Source of the DNA: M3007 sp037130425
GTDB lineage: Bacteria > Bacteroidota > Bacteroidia > Chitinophagales > Saprospiraceae
Length of the DNA: 64,000 nucleotides
NCBI GenBank assembly: GCA_037130425.1
Contig: JBAXTB010000001.1
Location: forward strand, 10,800-74,799
Direction of reading: 5' to 3'
The stretch's first letter is position 1. Each line of letters starts with the position of its first letter. The notes under the pieces are model-generated. The model did not search any database and was not told the origin of the DNA. It worked only from the letters and a program-made list of their open reading frames with translations. Of this stretch, positions 44,671 to 54,524 are shown in pieces. A program made the position numbers and the translations under genes.

Positions 44671-47600
44671 ATGAGACAATCCATTTTCAAATTCATAATC
44701 ATAGTTTTTAGTATTCTCCATGGAAATACTTTATTAAGTCAACAATATTATTTTGCGAATTATTCAATTAATGATGGTCTATCTCATTCATGTATTAACT
44801 CAATAATACAAGGTAAAGATGGTTATTTATGGATTGGAACTAATATGGGAGTTTCTCGTTTTGATGGTCATGTATTCAAAAACTTTACAGTAAAAAATGG
44901 ATTATCAGATAATAAAGTGACTACTGTTTTAGAAATAAATAATGGAGAATTCTTATTTGGACATGAGAATGGACATTTAAGTTATTTTAAAGAAAATAAA
45001 TTTGAAAAAATTGTACTAGGAAAAGATACTCGTAGAATATTTTGTCTGAGTAAGGACAAAAACGGTTGTTTATGGATTGGGACTCAATCAAGTGGCGTTT
45101 TTAAAGTTAAACTAATCAATCTTATTGAAAATCTAAAAAATGCGAATTATGAACATTACGATGCAAAAAAAGGGCTATCAAGAGATGTAACTAGTGTTTT
45201 GTATGATTCTCAAGGAGAACTTTGGTTTGTAACAGATCTAGGCATAAAAAAATATAATTCAACAACATCAAGCTTTGACTTTTATGTTCCTAATGGAATT
45301 GACTTTGTTCAATTCTCAGCTATAGCTGAAGATGAAAATAAAGATTTATGGTTCGGTACACCTTCTTCAGGAGCTTTTAAGTATTCTAGGAACATAAATC
45401 AATTTACAAAATATAATTTAGAGAATGGAAAATTGGGATCTAATTTCGTTTCTGTATTGCAAAAAACTAAGAATGGTGGGATGTATATAGGTACATGGGG
45501 CGGAGGTGTTTCAGTAATTAAAAATGATAAAGTTGAGATTCTTCAAGAAAATAATGGATTAAGTGAAAACAAAATCCGTAGTATTTCTGAAGATCGGGAG
45601 GGAAATCTTTGGATAGGAACAAATCAAAATGGGCTTTCATGTTTTAGAGGACAAAATTTCAAAATATATAATCATGCTAATGATAAAACCAATAACCAAA
45701 TAGGAGCAATTTGCTCAGATGCTAATGGGAATATGTGGTTTGGTTCAACAAACTGCATTTATGTTCTTAATAAGAAAGATAATGAATTCAATAAATTTGA
45801 AATACCCTCAGAAGAGGATGTAGAAGTAACAACACTATTGGAAGATAAGAGAGGATTAATTTGGGTTGGAACATGGGGAGCAGGTATTTTTATTATCCAT
45901 CCCCAAAATATGTCAATAGAACATTTTCAAGGGAAAATTCCTAACAACGATCCGATAACTTTTAACGAATTATATGTTCATACGATATATCAAGCAAAAA
46001 ATGGAAATATTTGGATATCAATGTTAAGAGGATTGGCAGTATATGATTCAAAGAAAAACCAAATTCATACATATACTGTCAAAGATGGTTTAGCTGATAA
46101 TAGCACTACTGATATTCAAGAAGATAAAGATGGCTCAATTTGGATAGGTTCATCATCATCAGGATTGACACTATTTAAAAACAATAGATTTACTATTTTA
46201 AACCCCAATGATATAAATATATATCCATCCATTTCAGCTTTAACATTAGATGAGAATAAAGATATCTGGATTGCAACGGAAGGAGGTGGGATTTATAAAT
46301 ACTTCCAAAATAAATTTATAAATTTTAATGTAAATAACGGATTTATCTCAAATTATATAGGATCAATAGAAAGCGATTTATTTGGTAAAATCTGGTTTAG
46401 TACCAATAAAGGTATTTGTTCATGGGATAAGGAAAATAAAACATTTTCGATAACAGATAAATATGATAAAATTGCTCGAATAGAAACAAAATCAAATTCA
46501 TCCTTTAGGGATTCCCAAAATCATTTATGGTTTGGGACTATAAATGGAGCAATAGAATTTACTCCAAATGATCTAAAAACAAATTCAATTGAATCTGTTA
46601 CTCAAATAACAACAGTTAAGTCTTTTCAAGATACTTTATTAAAAGATGGATTATCATTGAATTATAAAAAAAACTATTTAACATTCATGTTTAATGGAAT
46701 TTGTTTTTCAGATCCAGAAAAGGTGAGATATAAATATCAATTAGAGGGTTTCGATCAAACTTGGCAAGAGAGTGAATTAAATTTTGCAACATACAATAAT
46801 TTAGAACCAGGAAAATATATATTCCATGTAAAGTCATGTAACAATGATGGATTATGGAATTCTAAATCAGTTGATTTCTCATTTTATATTACTCCTCCTT
46901 TTTGGATGACTTGGTGGTTTTATACATCAATTTTAATGATTGTAATATTTTTAATAATATTTACAATTAAATACAGAGAAAAAAATTTGATACTTGAAAA
47001 AAAGAGACTAGAACTAATAGTTCATGAAAGGACCTCGGAAATATTTCTTCAAAAAAATGAAATAGAAAAACAAAGAGATGAATTAAGAATTAATAGCAAT
47101 ATTATAGAACACAAGAACTTATCAATTACTGATAGTATAAGATATGCTAGAAGAATTCAACTAGCTACTTTGCCATATAATGATGTAATATTTAATGAAT
47201 TACCAGAGTCATTTATATTATACAAGCCTAAAGACATCGTAAGCGGTGATTTTTATGCATTTGCTAAAAAAGAAAACACAATATTAATTGCTGTTGCAGA
47301 TTGCACAGGACATGGAGTACCTGGTGCATTTATGAGTATGATCGGGACAAATTTGTTCAATCAAGTAATTAATGAAAAAAACATTTATCGTCCTTCTGAA
47401 ATTTTAAACCATTTAGATAAAGGTATTGAAAGAGCATTAAAACAAGAGGAAACAGATAATCATGATGGTATGGATATAATTATTTGTTCACTAAATTTTG
47501 ATACTAAATGTTTTGAAATGGCTGGAGCAAATAGACCTTTGTGGCTAATTCGAAAAAATAAATCAGAAAAGATAGTTAATGATGAAGATTATCTGCAAAT

Positions 47601-47916
47601 AATTCGACCAGATAAAAATCCAATTGGGGGATTTCATCAAAAAACAAAAGAAAATTTCACGAATCATTCCTTTAATTTTGAACCTGGTGATACAATCTAT
47701 TTATTTACAGATGGATATGCTGATCAATTTGGAGGACCTAAAGGAAAAAAACTTTTATCTAAACGTTTAAGAGACTATTTGCTTGAAATAAAAAATCTAC
47801 CTATAAAAGAGCAAGAAGTTTTGTTAGAAAACTATTTTGAGAAATGGAGAGGAGATCATGAACAAGTTGATGATGTTTTAATTATTGGAATTCGTTATCC
47901 TGAGAAATATCTATAA
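44671..47916 (+). CDS. Two-component-regulator propeller sensor fused to SpoIIE (PP2C) phosphatase
   Basis: A 1081-residue membrane signal protein. After a signal-anchor (FKFIIIVFSILHGNTLLSQ) come about 13 Reg_prop repeats of the pattern GxLWIGTxxxGV, enough for two seven-bladed periplasmic propellers. A Y_Y_Y domain follows at about 655-750 (YKYQLEGFDQTWQES, LEPGKYIFHVKSCN), then a membrane segment (WWFYTSILMIVIFLIIFTI), a coiled coil (LILEKKRLELIVHERTSE), and a PP2C-type SpoIIE phosphatase domain with KPKDIVSGDFYAF, ADCTGHGVPGAFMSMIG and YLFTDGYADQFGG. It likely turns an outside signal into dephosphorylation of an anti-anti-sigma factor, as SpoIIE-like phosphatases do (inference). No STAS or anti-sigma partner is adjacent. 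Confidence 0.92.
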   Translation: MRQSIFKFIIIVFSILHGNTLLSQQYYFANYSINDGLSHSCINSIIQGKDGYLWIGTNMGVSRFDGHVFKNFTVKNGLSDNKVTTVLEINNGEFLFGHENGHLSYFKENKFEKIVLGKDTRRIFCLSKDKNGCLWIGTQSSGVFKVKLINLIENLKNANYEHYDAKKGLSRDVTSVLYDSQGELWFVTDLGIKKYNSTTSSFDFYVPNGIDFVQFSAIAEDENKDLWFGTPSSGAFKYSRNINQFTKYNLENGKLGSNFVSVLQKTKNGGMYIGTWGGGVSVIKNDKVEILQENNGLSENKIRSISEDREGNLWIGTNQNGLSCFRGQNFKIYNHANDKTNNQIGAICSDANGNMWFGSTNCIYVLNKKDNEFNKFEIPSEEDVEVTTLLEDKRGLIWVGTWGAGIFIIHPQNMSIEHFQGKIPNNDPITFNELYVHTIYQAKNGNIWISMLRGLAVYDSKKNQIHTYTVKDGLADNSTTDIQEDKDGSIWIGSSSSGLTLFKNNRFTILNPNDINIYPSISALTLDENKDIWIATEGGGIYKYFQNKFINFNVNNGFISNYIGSIESDLFGKIWFSTNKGICSWDKENKTFSITDKYDKIARIETKSNSSFRDSQNHLWFGTINGAIEFTPNDLKTNSIESVTQITTVKSFQDTLLKDGLSLNYKKNYLTFMFNGICFSDPEKVRYKYQLEGFDQTWQESELNFATYNNLEPGKYIFHVKSCNNDGLWNSKSVDFSFYITPPFWMTWWFYTSILMIVIFLIIFTIKYREKNLILEKKRLELIVHERTSEIFLQKNEIEKQRDELRINSNIIEHKNLSITDSIRYARRIQLATLPYNDVIFNELPESFILYKPKDIVSGDFYAFAKKENTILIAVADCTGHGVPGAFMSMIGTNLFNQVINEKNIYRPSEILNHLDKGIERALKQEETDNHDGMDIIICSLNFDTKCFEMAGANRPLWLIRKNKSEKIVNDEDYLQIIRPDKNPIGGFHQKTKENFTNHSFNFEPGDTIYLFTDGYADQFGGPKGKKLLSKRLRDYLLEIKNLPIKEQEVLLENYFEKWRGDHEQVDDVLIIGIRYPEKYL

Positions 47917-49614
47917 AACAGTTCTTTTATCCATTTCCTCCTTAGAAAAATTTGGTGGTTGAATTAAATTAGGTAAAATTCTATTTTCCCTATTTTCACA
48001 TAACTTCAATGCCATTTGTTTATAAACAGTTTGAAATGCGGCTAATGTGTGTTGTCCAAATAATGTAAAACTACCTTCATAATGCTGAAACTGATATTCT
48101 TCATAAGTAGTTGTATAACCACAAAATTCATTAGAATTTGAAGTTATTATAACATCAATTACTCCCCTTTTCTCTAAAACATTTAATAGTGTTTTTTTCA
48201 GTCGTTTACCAGCAATTGTTGAAATCTCTCCTGGGAAGCCCACAATTGCAATTTCACCAATAATGAAAATTTGAATAGGTAATATAATGGGAGCCCAAGT
48301 ATTATTTTTTAAAGCACCAGAATTATATTGTTTTTTTATTTCATACCCTAAGTCCTTTAAACTATTGGGCAATGGGATTTTATTTAAATTAGAATACCCT
48401 AAAATTTTCTTGTCCTGTAACTCAATAAAAATCTTTTTAGTTCCATGAGCTAATTTTAAATGTTGATAACGTATACGGTTCTTTTTAGAGGTTATTAGTG
48501 GTATTCGCCTTAAAGTTTCTTTATATTTATTAATACTATTAAATAATGTAATAGAAACTGAATCTAAAAAGGGTTTATCAATCCCGTCACCCTCTAAAAA
48601 AGAAAGGCCAAGCACAGGTGAGCCCGTTTCATGATTTTTTTTATCATTTGTAAATTCACTATCACAAACGATTTTTGACATATCAACAAAATAATGAATA
48701 AAATCAATTGAATCCTTTAAAGGAATTTGATGATCTTTAGAATCAAAAATGTTTCGTGCATTTTCAAATTGAATAAATCCACTAAAAAAAGCTGATTTAA
48801 ATTCATCATCATATCGACCTCTTGGCCACCACTTAGATCTGCCATAATAATTTGGAGATACGTCACCTTGAGATTCACTGCAAAATGCCGCTACAAAATT
48901 TCGAACTTCCGATTTATCATTTTCAAATAATGAAGCCGCATATCCTTTATTATCAGGATGAATTCGAGAATTTTTTTCAGATATTGAAGTTCCTTTTACA
49001 CCAAACCAATTAATAAGACCCTTATTTACCGACTTATTAGAACAAATTCGAAATTGTTTAATCATTCTATCAATAGCAAATTGAGTACGAGTATCATCAA
49101 AGTATTCAATATCGTTATTGCTATTATAAGCTTCAATTGAGCGATTAAATGCAACATCTGATTCTGAATCAATAAGATCTACATTTAGAAAAACATCACT
49201 CGGTTCAATATCCAAATATGCTATGGAAAGTGCTTCAATGCATGCATTTTTATACGAAGCAAAAATTGAAGGTCTAAATCCTCGAGTACTAAAATTGAAA
49301 AAAGGATAATGAGAATATCCCCCTGGAGCACTGTGTGTGTTTTGAGAACAAAACATTACATTATCAATTGAAAGCATAGAACTAGAATGCTTTAAATTAA
49401 AACCATCAATTATTGCTTTTTTCAAATGATGTGTTGTAAAGCAACATTCCAAATTTATTATTGCCAACCAAACATTCTCTTTTTTAAAAACAAATGCACG
49501 GGAAAACAAATCATTTTCAATACCATCAGCAAAATGGTCAATATTTCCATATCCTTGCATAGGGACATGCATTTTATTGAAGATAACTTTAGATTTTCCG
49601 ACACCAACAAGCAT
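47911..49614 (-). CDS. Neutral/alkaline ceramidase-like hydrolase
   Basis: A 567-residue protein of the neutral/alkaline non-lysosomal ceramidase family, which hydrolyses the N-acyl bond of ceramide. The expected motifs are NTHSAPGG (zinc and substrate site) and SQGDVSPNYYG (holding the nucleophilic Ser in known enzymes). The N-terminus (MLVGVGKSKVIFNKMHVPMQGY) starts straight into the catalytic fold, so no signal peptide is seen, unlike the secreted Pseudomonas enzyme; cytoplasmic location is therefore predicted. Many Bacteroidota make sphingolipids, giving a plausible substrate. It shares 6 bases with the convergent propeller gene. Proof of ceramidase activity would need assay. Confidence 0.85.
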   Translation of the reverse strand: MLVGVGKSKVIFNKMHVPMQGYGNIDHFADGIENDLFSRAFVFKKENVWLAIINLECCFTTHHLKKAIIDGFNLKHSSSMLSIDNVMFCSQNTHSAPGGYSHYPFFNFSTRGFRPSIFASYKNACIEALSIAYLDIEPSDVFLNVDLIDSESDVAFNRSIEAYNSNNDIEYFDDTRTQFAIDRMIKQFRICSNKSVNKGLINWFGVKGTSISEKNSRIHPDNKGYAASLFENDKSEVRNFVAAFCSESQGDVSPNYYGRSKWWPRGRYDDEFKSAFFSGFIQFENARNIFDSKDHQIPLKDSIDFIHYFVDMSKIVCDSEFTNDKKNHETGSPVLGLSFLEGDGIDKPFLDSVSITLFNSINKYKETLRRIPLITSKKNRIRYQHLKLAHGTKKIFIELQDKKILGYSNLNKIPLPNSLKDLGYEIKKQYNSGALKNNTWAPIILPIQIFIIGEIAIVGFPGEISTIAGKRLKKTLLNVLEKRGVIDVIITSNSNEFCGYTTTYEEYQFQHYEGSFTLFGQHTLAAFQTVYKQMALKLCENRENRILPNLIQPPNFSKEEMDKRTVL

Positions 49615-49739
49615 AATGATATAAAATTCAAAATTAAGTTATTTCAGCAAATAGAAATCAAAATAATTATGCCTCATCAGTCCAAAACGTTTAAAATTAG
49701 GGGTAAAAATAGGAGTTGGTCGGGATTAAACCGATATGT

Positions 49740-50560
49740 TTAATTCAAAAACAAACCAACTCACGGATAAAAGATCACATTATTCACTCAGAGATTTCGA
49801 AAAATTTAAGTGCGGTTCTTTCAATTTATAAGCAGATGTTTTTGAATACTATAAACACAGTAATATTAATGATGCCGGGTCACGCTTTGAGGCACTAATC
49901 TTCTGTTATTTCTCCAAGTCTAATAGATAAAATGATGTTTTAATCGAATGCGCTCTGAACCCAGCGATATAAATCATTTGAGAGTAATTTTGATTGGGTA
50001 ATTTTTTGGAAAAAGAAAGTGGCAATAAATCTACAATAGTGATTGATTTTGATGGTTGCATGCATGTTTCCGCAGATTTGATCGATGTAAAAAACACGAT
50101 GTATCTAGTCCAAATGGCTTTGAATTCCTGGTAGGAAGCAGTGTCGCATCTGATCGGGCTTTTGTAAATTTTAACTGGTTAAGACAGTACGATGTCCAAA
50201 GTGTTTTATTTGTGATACGTGGAAAAGAAAATATTAAACTTTATTTATACGAATATTTTAAAACTCCATTTGATCAAGCAAATTCGAATGTCTACTATGA
50301 CTGAAAAAGCTATCTAAGTTCAACACAATCAAAAGAAATGTATCCCCAAAAGCTTATAATGGTTCAATTCTTTGACGAATAGCAGCAAATCTACCTGAAA
50401 CTGCTAAAAACAATGTACATTGACAACATCGACCAAATTGGAGCTATAAAAACGTCTATGGAGGGATGGATTGTTCTTTAAGAAATCAAAACATAAAGGG
50501 ATTAATTTTAAAAAAAAACTTCTTTTATGAGGAATTACGAATCAAAGCAGGATTCTATTT
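49740..50560 (+). pseudogene. Decayed IS4-type transposase remnant
   Basis: A 1.1-kb stretch (49615-50756) has no intact gene but keeps coding-like pieces broken by stops and frameshifts. The clearest piece at about 50056-50304 reads VASDRAFVNFNWLRQYDV, then SVLFVIRGKENIKLY, which resembles the second-Asp region of Bacteroidota IS4-family transposases (DRGYxDFxWL...FFVxRAKxNxK). Earlier fragments (HYSLRDFEKF near 49780, IVIDFDGCMHVSADLID near 50035) fit the upstream transposase order loosely. No terminal inverted repeats or target-site duplication could be identified. It is a relic, not an active element. Confidence 0.5.
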
Positions 50561-50756
50561 TCATTATTCTGATATTTGGAAAGGGTTTGATTTTGACTTT
50601 ATAAAAAATCAATTCCTCTATTTTTAAAATAAATAAATATGATAAATTGGGTATTATTGTATACAAAAACAATCAAGATGAATGTACTAAAAAAGTTATT
50701 TCGTGATTTATCTAAATCTAAAATTACCTTATTTGAGATCGAATAAAATCAAACGA

Positions 50757-52391
50757 ATGAAATACAACACAATGTATAGACTATCCTTTATCCTAGGATT
50801 TTTTTTTCTACAAATTATTCCTCTTAATGGCTTTTCTCAAGAAGTAAATAAGTATTGGGTATTTTTCAAAAATAAACCTGATACTGTTTTTGACCCTTTT
50901 CACTACTTTGATAAAAATACAATTGCCCGTCGAGTTAGGAACCATCTTCCTCTCTATGATTGGTATGATTTACCTGTCAGCAATGAGTATTTATCTATTG
51001 TTCAAAAGAATTGCAGTAAACTTAAAACTCATTCTCGTTGGTTTAATGCAGCAGTAATTTTAGCAACGGATAGTCAAATATCAATAATTAATCAATTTGC
51101 TTTTATAGATACTATTGAGCAAGCAAATCCCTTAACTCTTCAAATTGCAGATTTTACTGAATTTGAGAATAAATTAGAGTTAAACAAAATATCTGATGAT
51201 TTGATTTTAGATTCTCAAACAAAAAGGATGGGTGCCGATTTATTAATCGAAAAAGGTCTTACTGGTAAGGGAATACGCATAGCAATATTTGATGTTGGCT
51301 TTTCTGGTGCTGATAAACACACCGCATTTCAGCACATCCGAAGTAGAAATGGAATTCTTAAAACTTGGGATTTCGTTAAAAATGAAGAAAATGTATGGAA
51401 AGGAGGATGGCATGGAACTGCTGTTTGGTCTTGTATAGCCGGTAAACTGAATGGTCGTTGGTCGGGATTAGCAACTGATGCTGAATTCCTTCTAGCGCGA
51501 ACAGAAATTGGTAACAAAGAACCATTTGCTGAAGAAGAATATTGGGTCTCAGCTGCCGAATGGGCAGATAAGAATGGTGCTGACATCATCAACAGCTCCT
51601 TAGGTTATACCGATTCTCGCTATTTCCCTCGTCAAATGGATGGTAAAACTACCTTCATTACACGAGGTGCTAATCTAGCAGCTAAGAAAGGTATGCTTGT
51701 GGTAAACGCTGCCGGAAACGAAGGCGATAGCAATTGGCGTATAGTTGCTGCTCCTGCTGATGCCGATTCAGTTTTAACTATTGGTGGTGTAGAACCCTGT
51801 TGCGATTATCATATCTCATTTAGCTCATATGGTCCAACACGTGACATGCGTATTAAACCCAATGTATGCGCTCAAGGTAGAGCATTTTGTGCCAAAGAAA
51901 ATGGGGAAAGTAATGCCGATGGTACCTCATTCGCAAGTCCGCTTGCTGCCGGTTTTGCTGCATGTGCATGGCAAGCAAAACGTTCACTAAGTAACATGCA
52001 GCTTTTCGACGAACTGCAAAAATGTGCCAGCCTCTTCCCCTATTTTGATTATGCTCATGGTTATGGTGTGCTTTCGGCTGATAGATTCCTAAACAACATA
52101 GTTGCAACGCCATCTTTTGTTGCTAAAAAAGCTTCTACAACAAGTGAAACAGGTGATTCAACTGAGTATATCCAAATTGAAGTGGATGATAAATTCACAA
52201 CAACAAATCCCGAAGGAATGGACTATCTCATGTATTATTGCATTGTAAATACTTCAGGGGGATTGGATTCATATACAGTCATTAAAGTACACGAAAAAAT
52301 CCCTGTTCAGTTCAAGACGAATGCCTATTCCACTGGAACAAAACTTCGTATTTCATTACAAGGCTATATGTCTGAAATCCAATTTAAATAA
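50757..52391 (+). CDS. S8 family serine peptidase (subtilase)
   Basis: A 544-residue exported subtilisin-like protease. ATG 50757 (MKYNTMYRLSFILGFFFLQ) begins a signal peptide; an upstream GTG at 50703 is unlikely. A pro-region precedes the catalytic domain with the triad D179 (IAIFDVGFSG), H219 (GWHGTAVWS) and S391 (GTSFASPLAAG). The C-terminal ~80 residues lack a recognised T9SS signal. The stop overlaps the start of the outer-membrane barrel gene by one base (TAATG), so they form an operon with the glycosyltransferase. Similar S8 peptidase-barrel pairs are seen in Bacteroidota. Confidence 0.92.
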   Translation: MKYNTMYRLSFILGFFFLQIIPLNGFSQEVNKYWVFFKNKPDTVFDPFHYFDKNTIARRVRNHLPLYDWYDLPVSNEYLSIVQKNCSKLKTHSRWFNAAVILATDSQISIINQFAFIDTIEQANPLTLQIADFTEFENKLELNKISDDLILDSQTKRMGADLLIEKGLTGKGIRIAIFDVGFSGADKHTAFQHIRSRNGILKTWDFVKNEENVWKGGWHGTAVWSCIAGKLNGRWSGLATDAEFLLARTEIGNKEPFAEEEYWVSAAEWADKNGADIINSSLGYTDSRYFPRQMDGKTTFITRGANLAAKKGMLVVNAAGNEGDSNWRIVAAPADADSVLTIGGVEPCCDYHISFSSYGPTRDMRIKPNVCAQGRAFCAKENGESNADGTSFASPLAAGFAACAWQAKRSLSNMQLFDELQKCASLFPYFDYAHGYGVLSADRFLNNIVATPSFVAKKASTTSETGDSTEYIQIEVDDKFTTTNPEGMDYLMYYCIVNTSGGLDSYTVIKVHEKIPVQFKTNAYSTGTKLRISLQGYMSEIQFK

Positions 52392-53089
52392 TGAAAAAAC
52401 TCTTTTATTCTATTACTCTTCTTATTGGCAGCTTGAATCAATTATCTGCTCAGGATGTTGTATTTAAAATGGATCCAGCAGTAGATACAACTGAAGACAA
52501 ATCTGGACCTAACCTTAAAAACTATTGGCATCCGTATATAAGTTTTGGAATGTGCATCGATCCGGGAAGTGCTGGTGCAACAGTTAAACAGCCGCATCTT
52601 GATCAGTTTAGCTTCGGTTTTCGATATAAAAATCGTTTAGCTGAACACTTAGCTGTTGGATTAGATATTTCATATAATGTGAACGACTATTCACTCAAAC
52701 AAAATGCTTCAAAAACACTTCCTGATACTGTTCAATACAAAAAGCAGGGGATGATATTTTACAATGCCCAAGTTGGAGCATATATACGTTTTAACTTTGG
52801 AAAAAGAGGAAATACCTTAGGAAACTACCTCGATTTAGGTGCTTATGGAGATTACGTAGTGTCGCATGTTCAGTTTACAAAATTCAATCTACCCGATGGT
52901 TCTATCGTTCGAGCTCGTAGAACTCAATTGGATTATTATCAAAAAATCAATTACGGATTACTGGCACGAATTGGATTTAAGAAACTAGTCATTTACGGTC
53001 AATATCGTTTATCCGATATGTTTTATCCATCTTTAAAAATGGCTGAATTGCCTCGAATTCAAGCAGGTATACAATTTATCCTCCGTTAA
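52391..53089 (+). CDS. Outer-membrane beta-barrel protein
   Basis: A 232-residue exported protein with a signal peptide (MKKLFYSITLLIGSLNQLSAQ) and alternating amphipathic strands that fit a small OmpW/PorT-like beta-barrel, ending in a hydrophobic strand IQAGIQFILR. The start shares one base with the stop of the subtilase, and the glycosyltransferase follows 6 bases on. I do not recognise a named family. Membership in a barrel family rests on composition and pattern only; the partnership with the protease suggests a shared envelope job. Confidence 0.75.
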   Translation: MKKLFYSITLLIGSLNQLSAQDVVFKMDPAVDTTEDKSGPNLKNYWHPYISFGMCIDPGSAGATVKQPHLDQFSFGFRYKNRLAEHLAVGLDISYNVNDYSLKQNASKTLPDTVQYKKQGMIFYNAQVGAYIRFNFGKRGNTLGNYLDLGAYGDYVVSHVQFTKFNLPDGSIVRARRTQLDYYQKINYGLLARIGFKKLVIYGQYRLSDMFYPSLKMAELPRIQAGIQFILR

Positions 53090-53095
53090 TTTAAG

Positions 53096-54235
53096 GTGCG
53101 TATAGCTGTTAATACTCGTTTGTTGCAGTCGGGAAAACTCGAGGGCATCGGCTGGTTTTCATTCGAAACACTCCGTCGCATCACTCTGGCTCATCCCGAA
53201 CATGAGTTTCTATTTATTTTCGATCGACCATTTAGTGAGGAGTTTGTCTTTGCACCCAATGTTCGAGCAGTTTATGTTGGACCACCTACTCGCCACATTT
53301 TCCTTTTCTTCCCTTGGTTTGAATGGCAGATTCCTCGCCTACTGAAAAAACATCAAGTTGATTTGTTTTTAAGTCCTGATGGTACATTATCGCTGCGAAC
53401 CAAAGTCCCACAGATTGCTGTCATACACGATTTGAATTTTCATCATCATCCCGAACAGCTTCCCCGCATAGTTCGTTGGTATTACAATACTTTTTTTCCT
53501 CGTTATGCTGCAAAAGCGGCTCGTATTGCCACAGTTTCGGAATACACAAAAAATGACATCATAAATAGTTATGGCATTGCTCCAAATAAAATTGATGTGA
53601 CTTGGAATGGCTACAATACACGATATCAGCCATTAGAAAAGGAAATAAACGAACAAACTCGATCACGTTACACAAATGGAAAATCCTATTTTCTTTTTGT
53701 AGGATTAATAATTCCCAGAAAAAATCTGATTCGTTTAATGCAGGCATTTGATCGATTTAAAGAAATATCTAAATCAGATATTCAATTGCTAGTTGTTGGA
53801 GAAAAAAAATGGTGGGATCAGGATCATGAAAATGCTTTTCAAAATCTCCAGTTTAAAAACGAAATTCATTTTGCTGGACGACTTCAACCCGAAGAATTAC
53901 ATAAAGTACTTTCTGCTGCTCAAGCATTAACGTTTGTCCCCACTTTTGAAGGTTTCGGGATACCCATTCTAGAAGCATTCTCGGCCGGAATCCCCGTGAT
54001 AACATCCAATGTTACTTCAATGCCTGAAGTTGCTGGAGACGCGGCATTATTGGTAAATCCATTTAATATAGATGCCATTTCTGAGAAAATGATTGAATTA
54101 AATCAATCTCCCGAATTACAAAAAGAATTAATCGAAAAAGGAATTAAAAGAAAAGAAGAATTCTCTTGGGATAAATCAGCACAACTTCTTTGGAATTGTA
54201 TTCAAAAGGAAATCGATTATCTCAATCGTTCTTAA
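53096..54235 (+). CDS. Glycosyltransferase family 4
   Basis: A 379-residue GT-B glycosyltransferase. It begins with GTG (MRIAVNTRLLQSGKLEGIGW) 6 bases after the barrel gene. The GT4 signature is in the C-terminal half: FVGLIIPRKNLIRLMQAF (donor-site Arg/Lys) and FVPTFEGFGIPILEAFSAGIPVITS, with the nucleotide-sugar Glu in EGFGIPILEA. Sugar and acceptor are unknown; surface polysaccharide is the usual role. It is the last gene of the subtilase operon; a terminator-like hairpin lies beyond. Confidence 0.92.
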   Translation: MRIAVNTRLLQSGKLEGIGWFSFETLRRITLAHPEHEFLFIFDRPFSEEFVFAPNVRAVYVGPPTRHIFLFFPWFEWQIPRLLKKHQVDLFLSPDGTLSLRTKVPQIAVIHDLNFHHHPEQLPRIVRWYYNTFFPRYAAKAARIATVSEYTKNDIINSYGIAPNKIDVTWNGYNTRYQPLEKEINEQTRSRYTNGKSYFLFVGLIIPRKNLIRLMQAFDRFKEISKSDIQLLVVGEKKWWDQDHENAFQNLQFKNEIHFAGRLQPEELHKVLSAAQALTFVPTFEGFGIPILEAFSAGIPVITSNVTSMPEVAGDAALLVNPFNIDAISEKMIELNQSPELQKELIEKGIKRKEEFSWDKSAQLLWNCIQKEIDYLNRS

Positions 54236-54250
54236 TTTAAGTAATGGGTA

Positions 54251-54280
54251 AAAAAAATCCGGTCCCGCAAGCGAGACCGG
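54251..54280 (-). terminator. Terminator of the fadNAE operon (minus strand)
   Basis: CCGGTC (54259-54264) and GACCGG (54275-54280), extended by CGC/GCG, form a G+C-rich stem. On the minus strand it is followed by T residues (plus-strand A run 54251-54257). It lies 245 bases past the fadE stop. The plus-strand side is followed only by an A-run, so it is less likely to stop the glycosyltransferase transcript. Confidence 0.65.
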
Positions 54281-54524
54281 CAAAACAAAAAAATTAACCT
54301 AACCTTAACTTTTTTTTGTTTTCAATCATCTTTCGATGACTAGGATTAACCTGAGCAACGTTAATCACTCTAATCCTTCTTGCAAAATTAAAATATTCAA
54401 CTTACTTACATGGACTCAATTGATTATCAACTCGGAAATGTTGATATTAATTTATAAAGTCTTAATGAGCAAACACTTGAAATGATTAAAAGTTTGGTTC
54501 TGGATTTTTCATTATTACTTGAAT

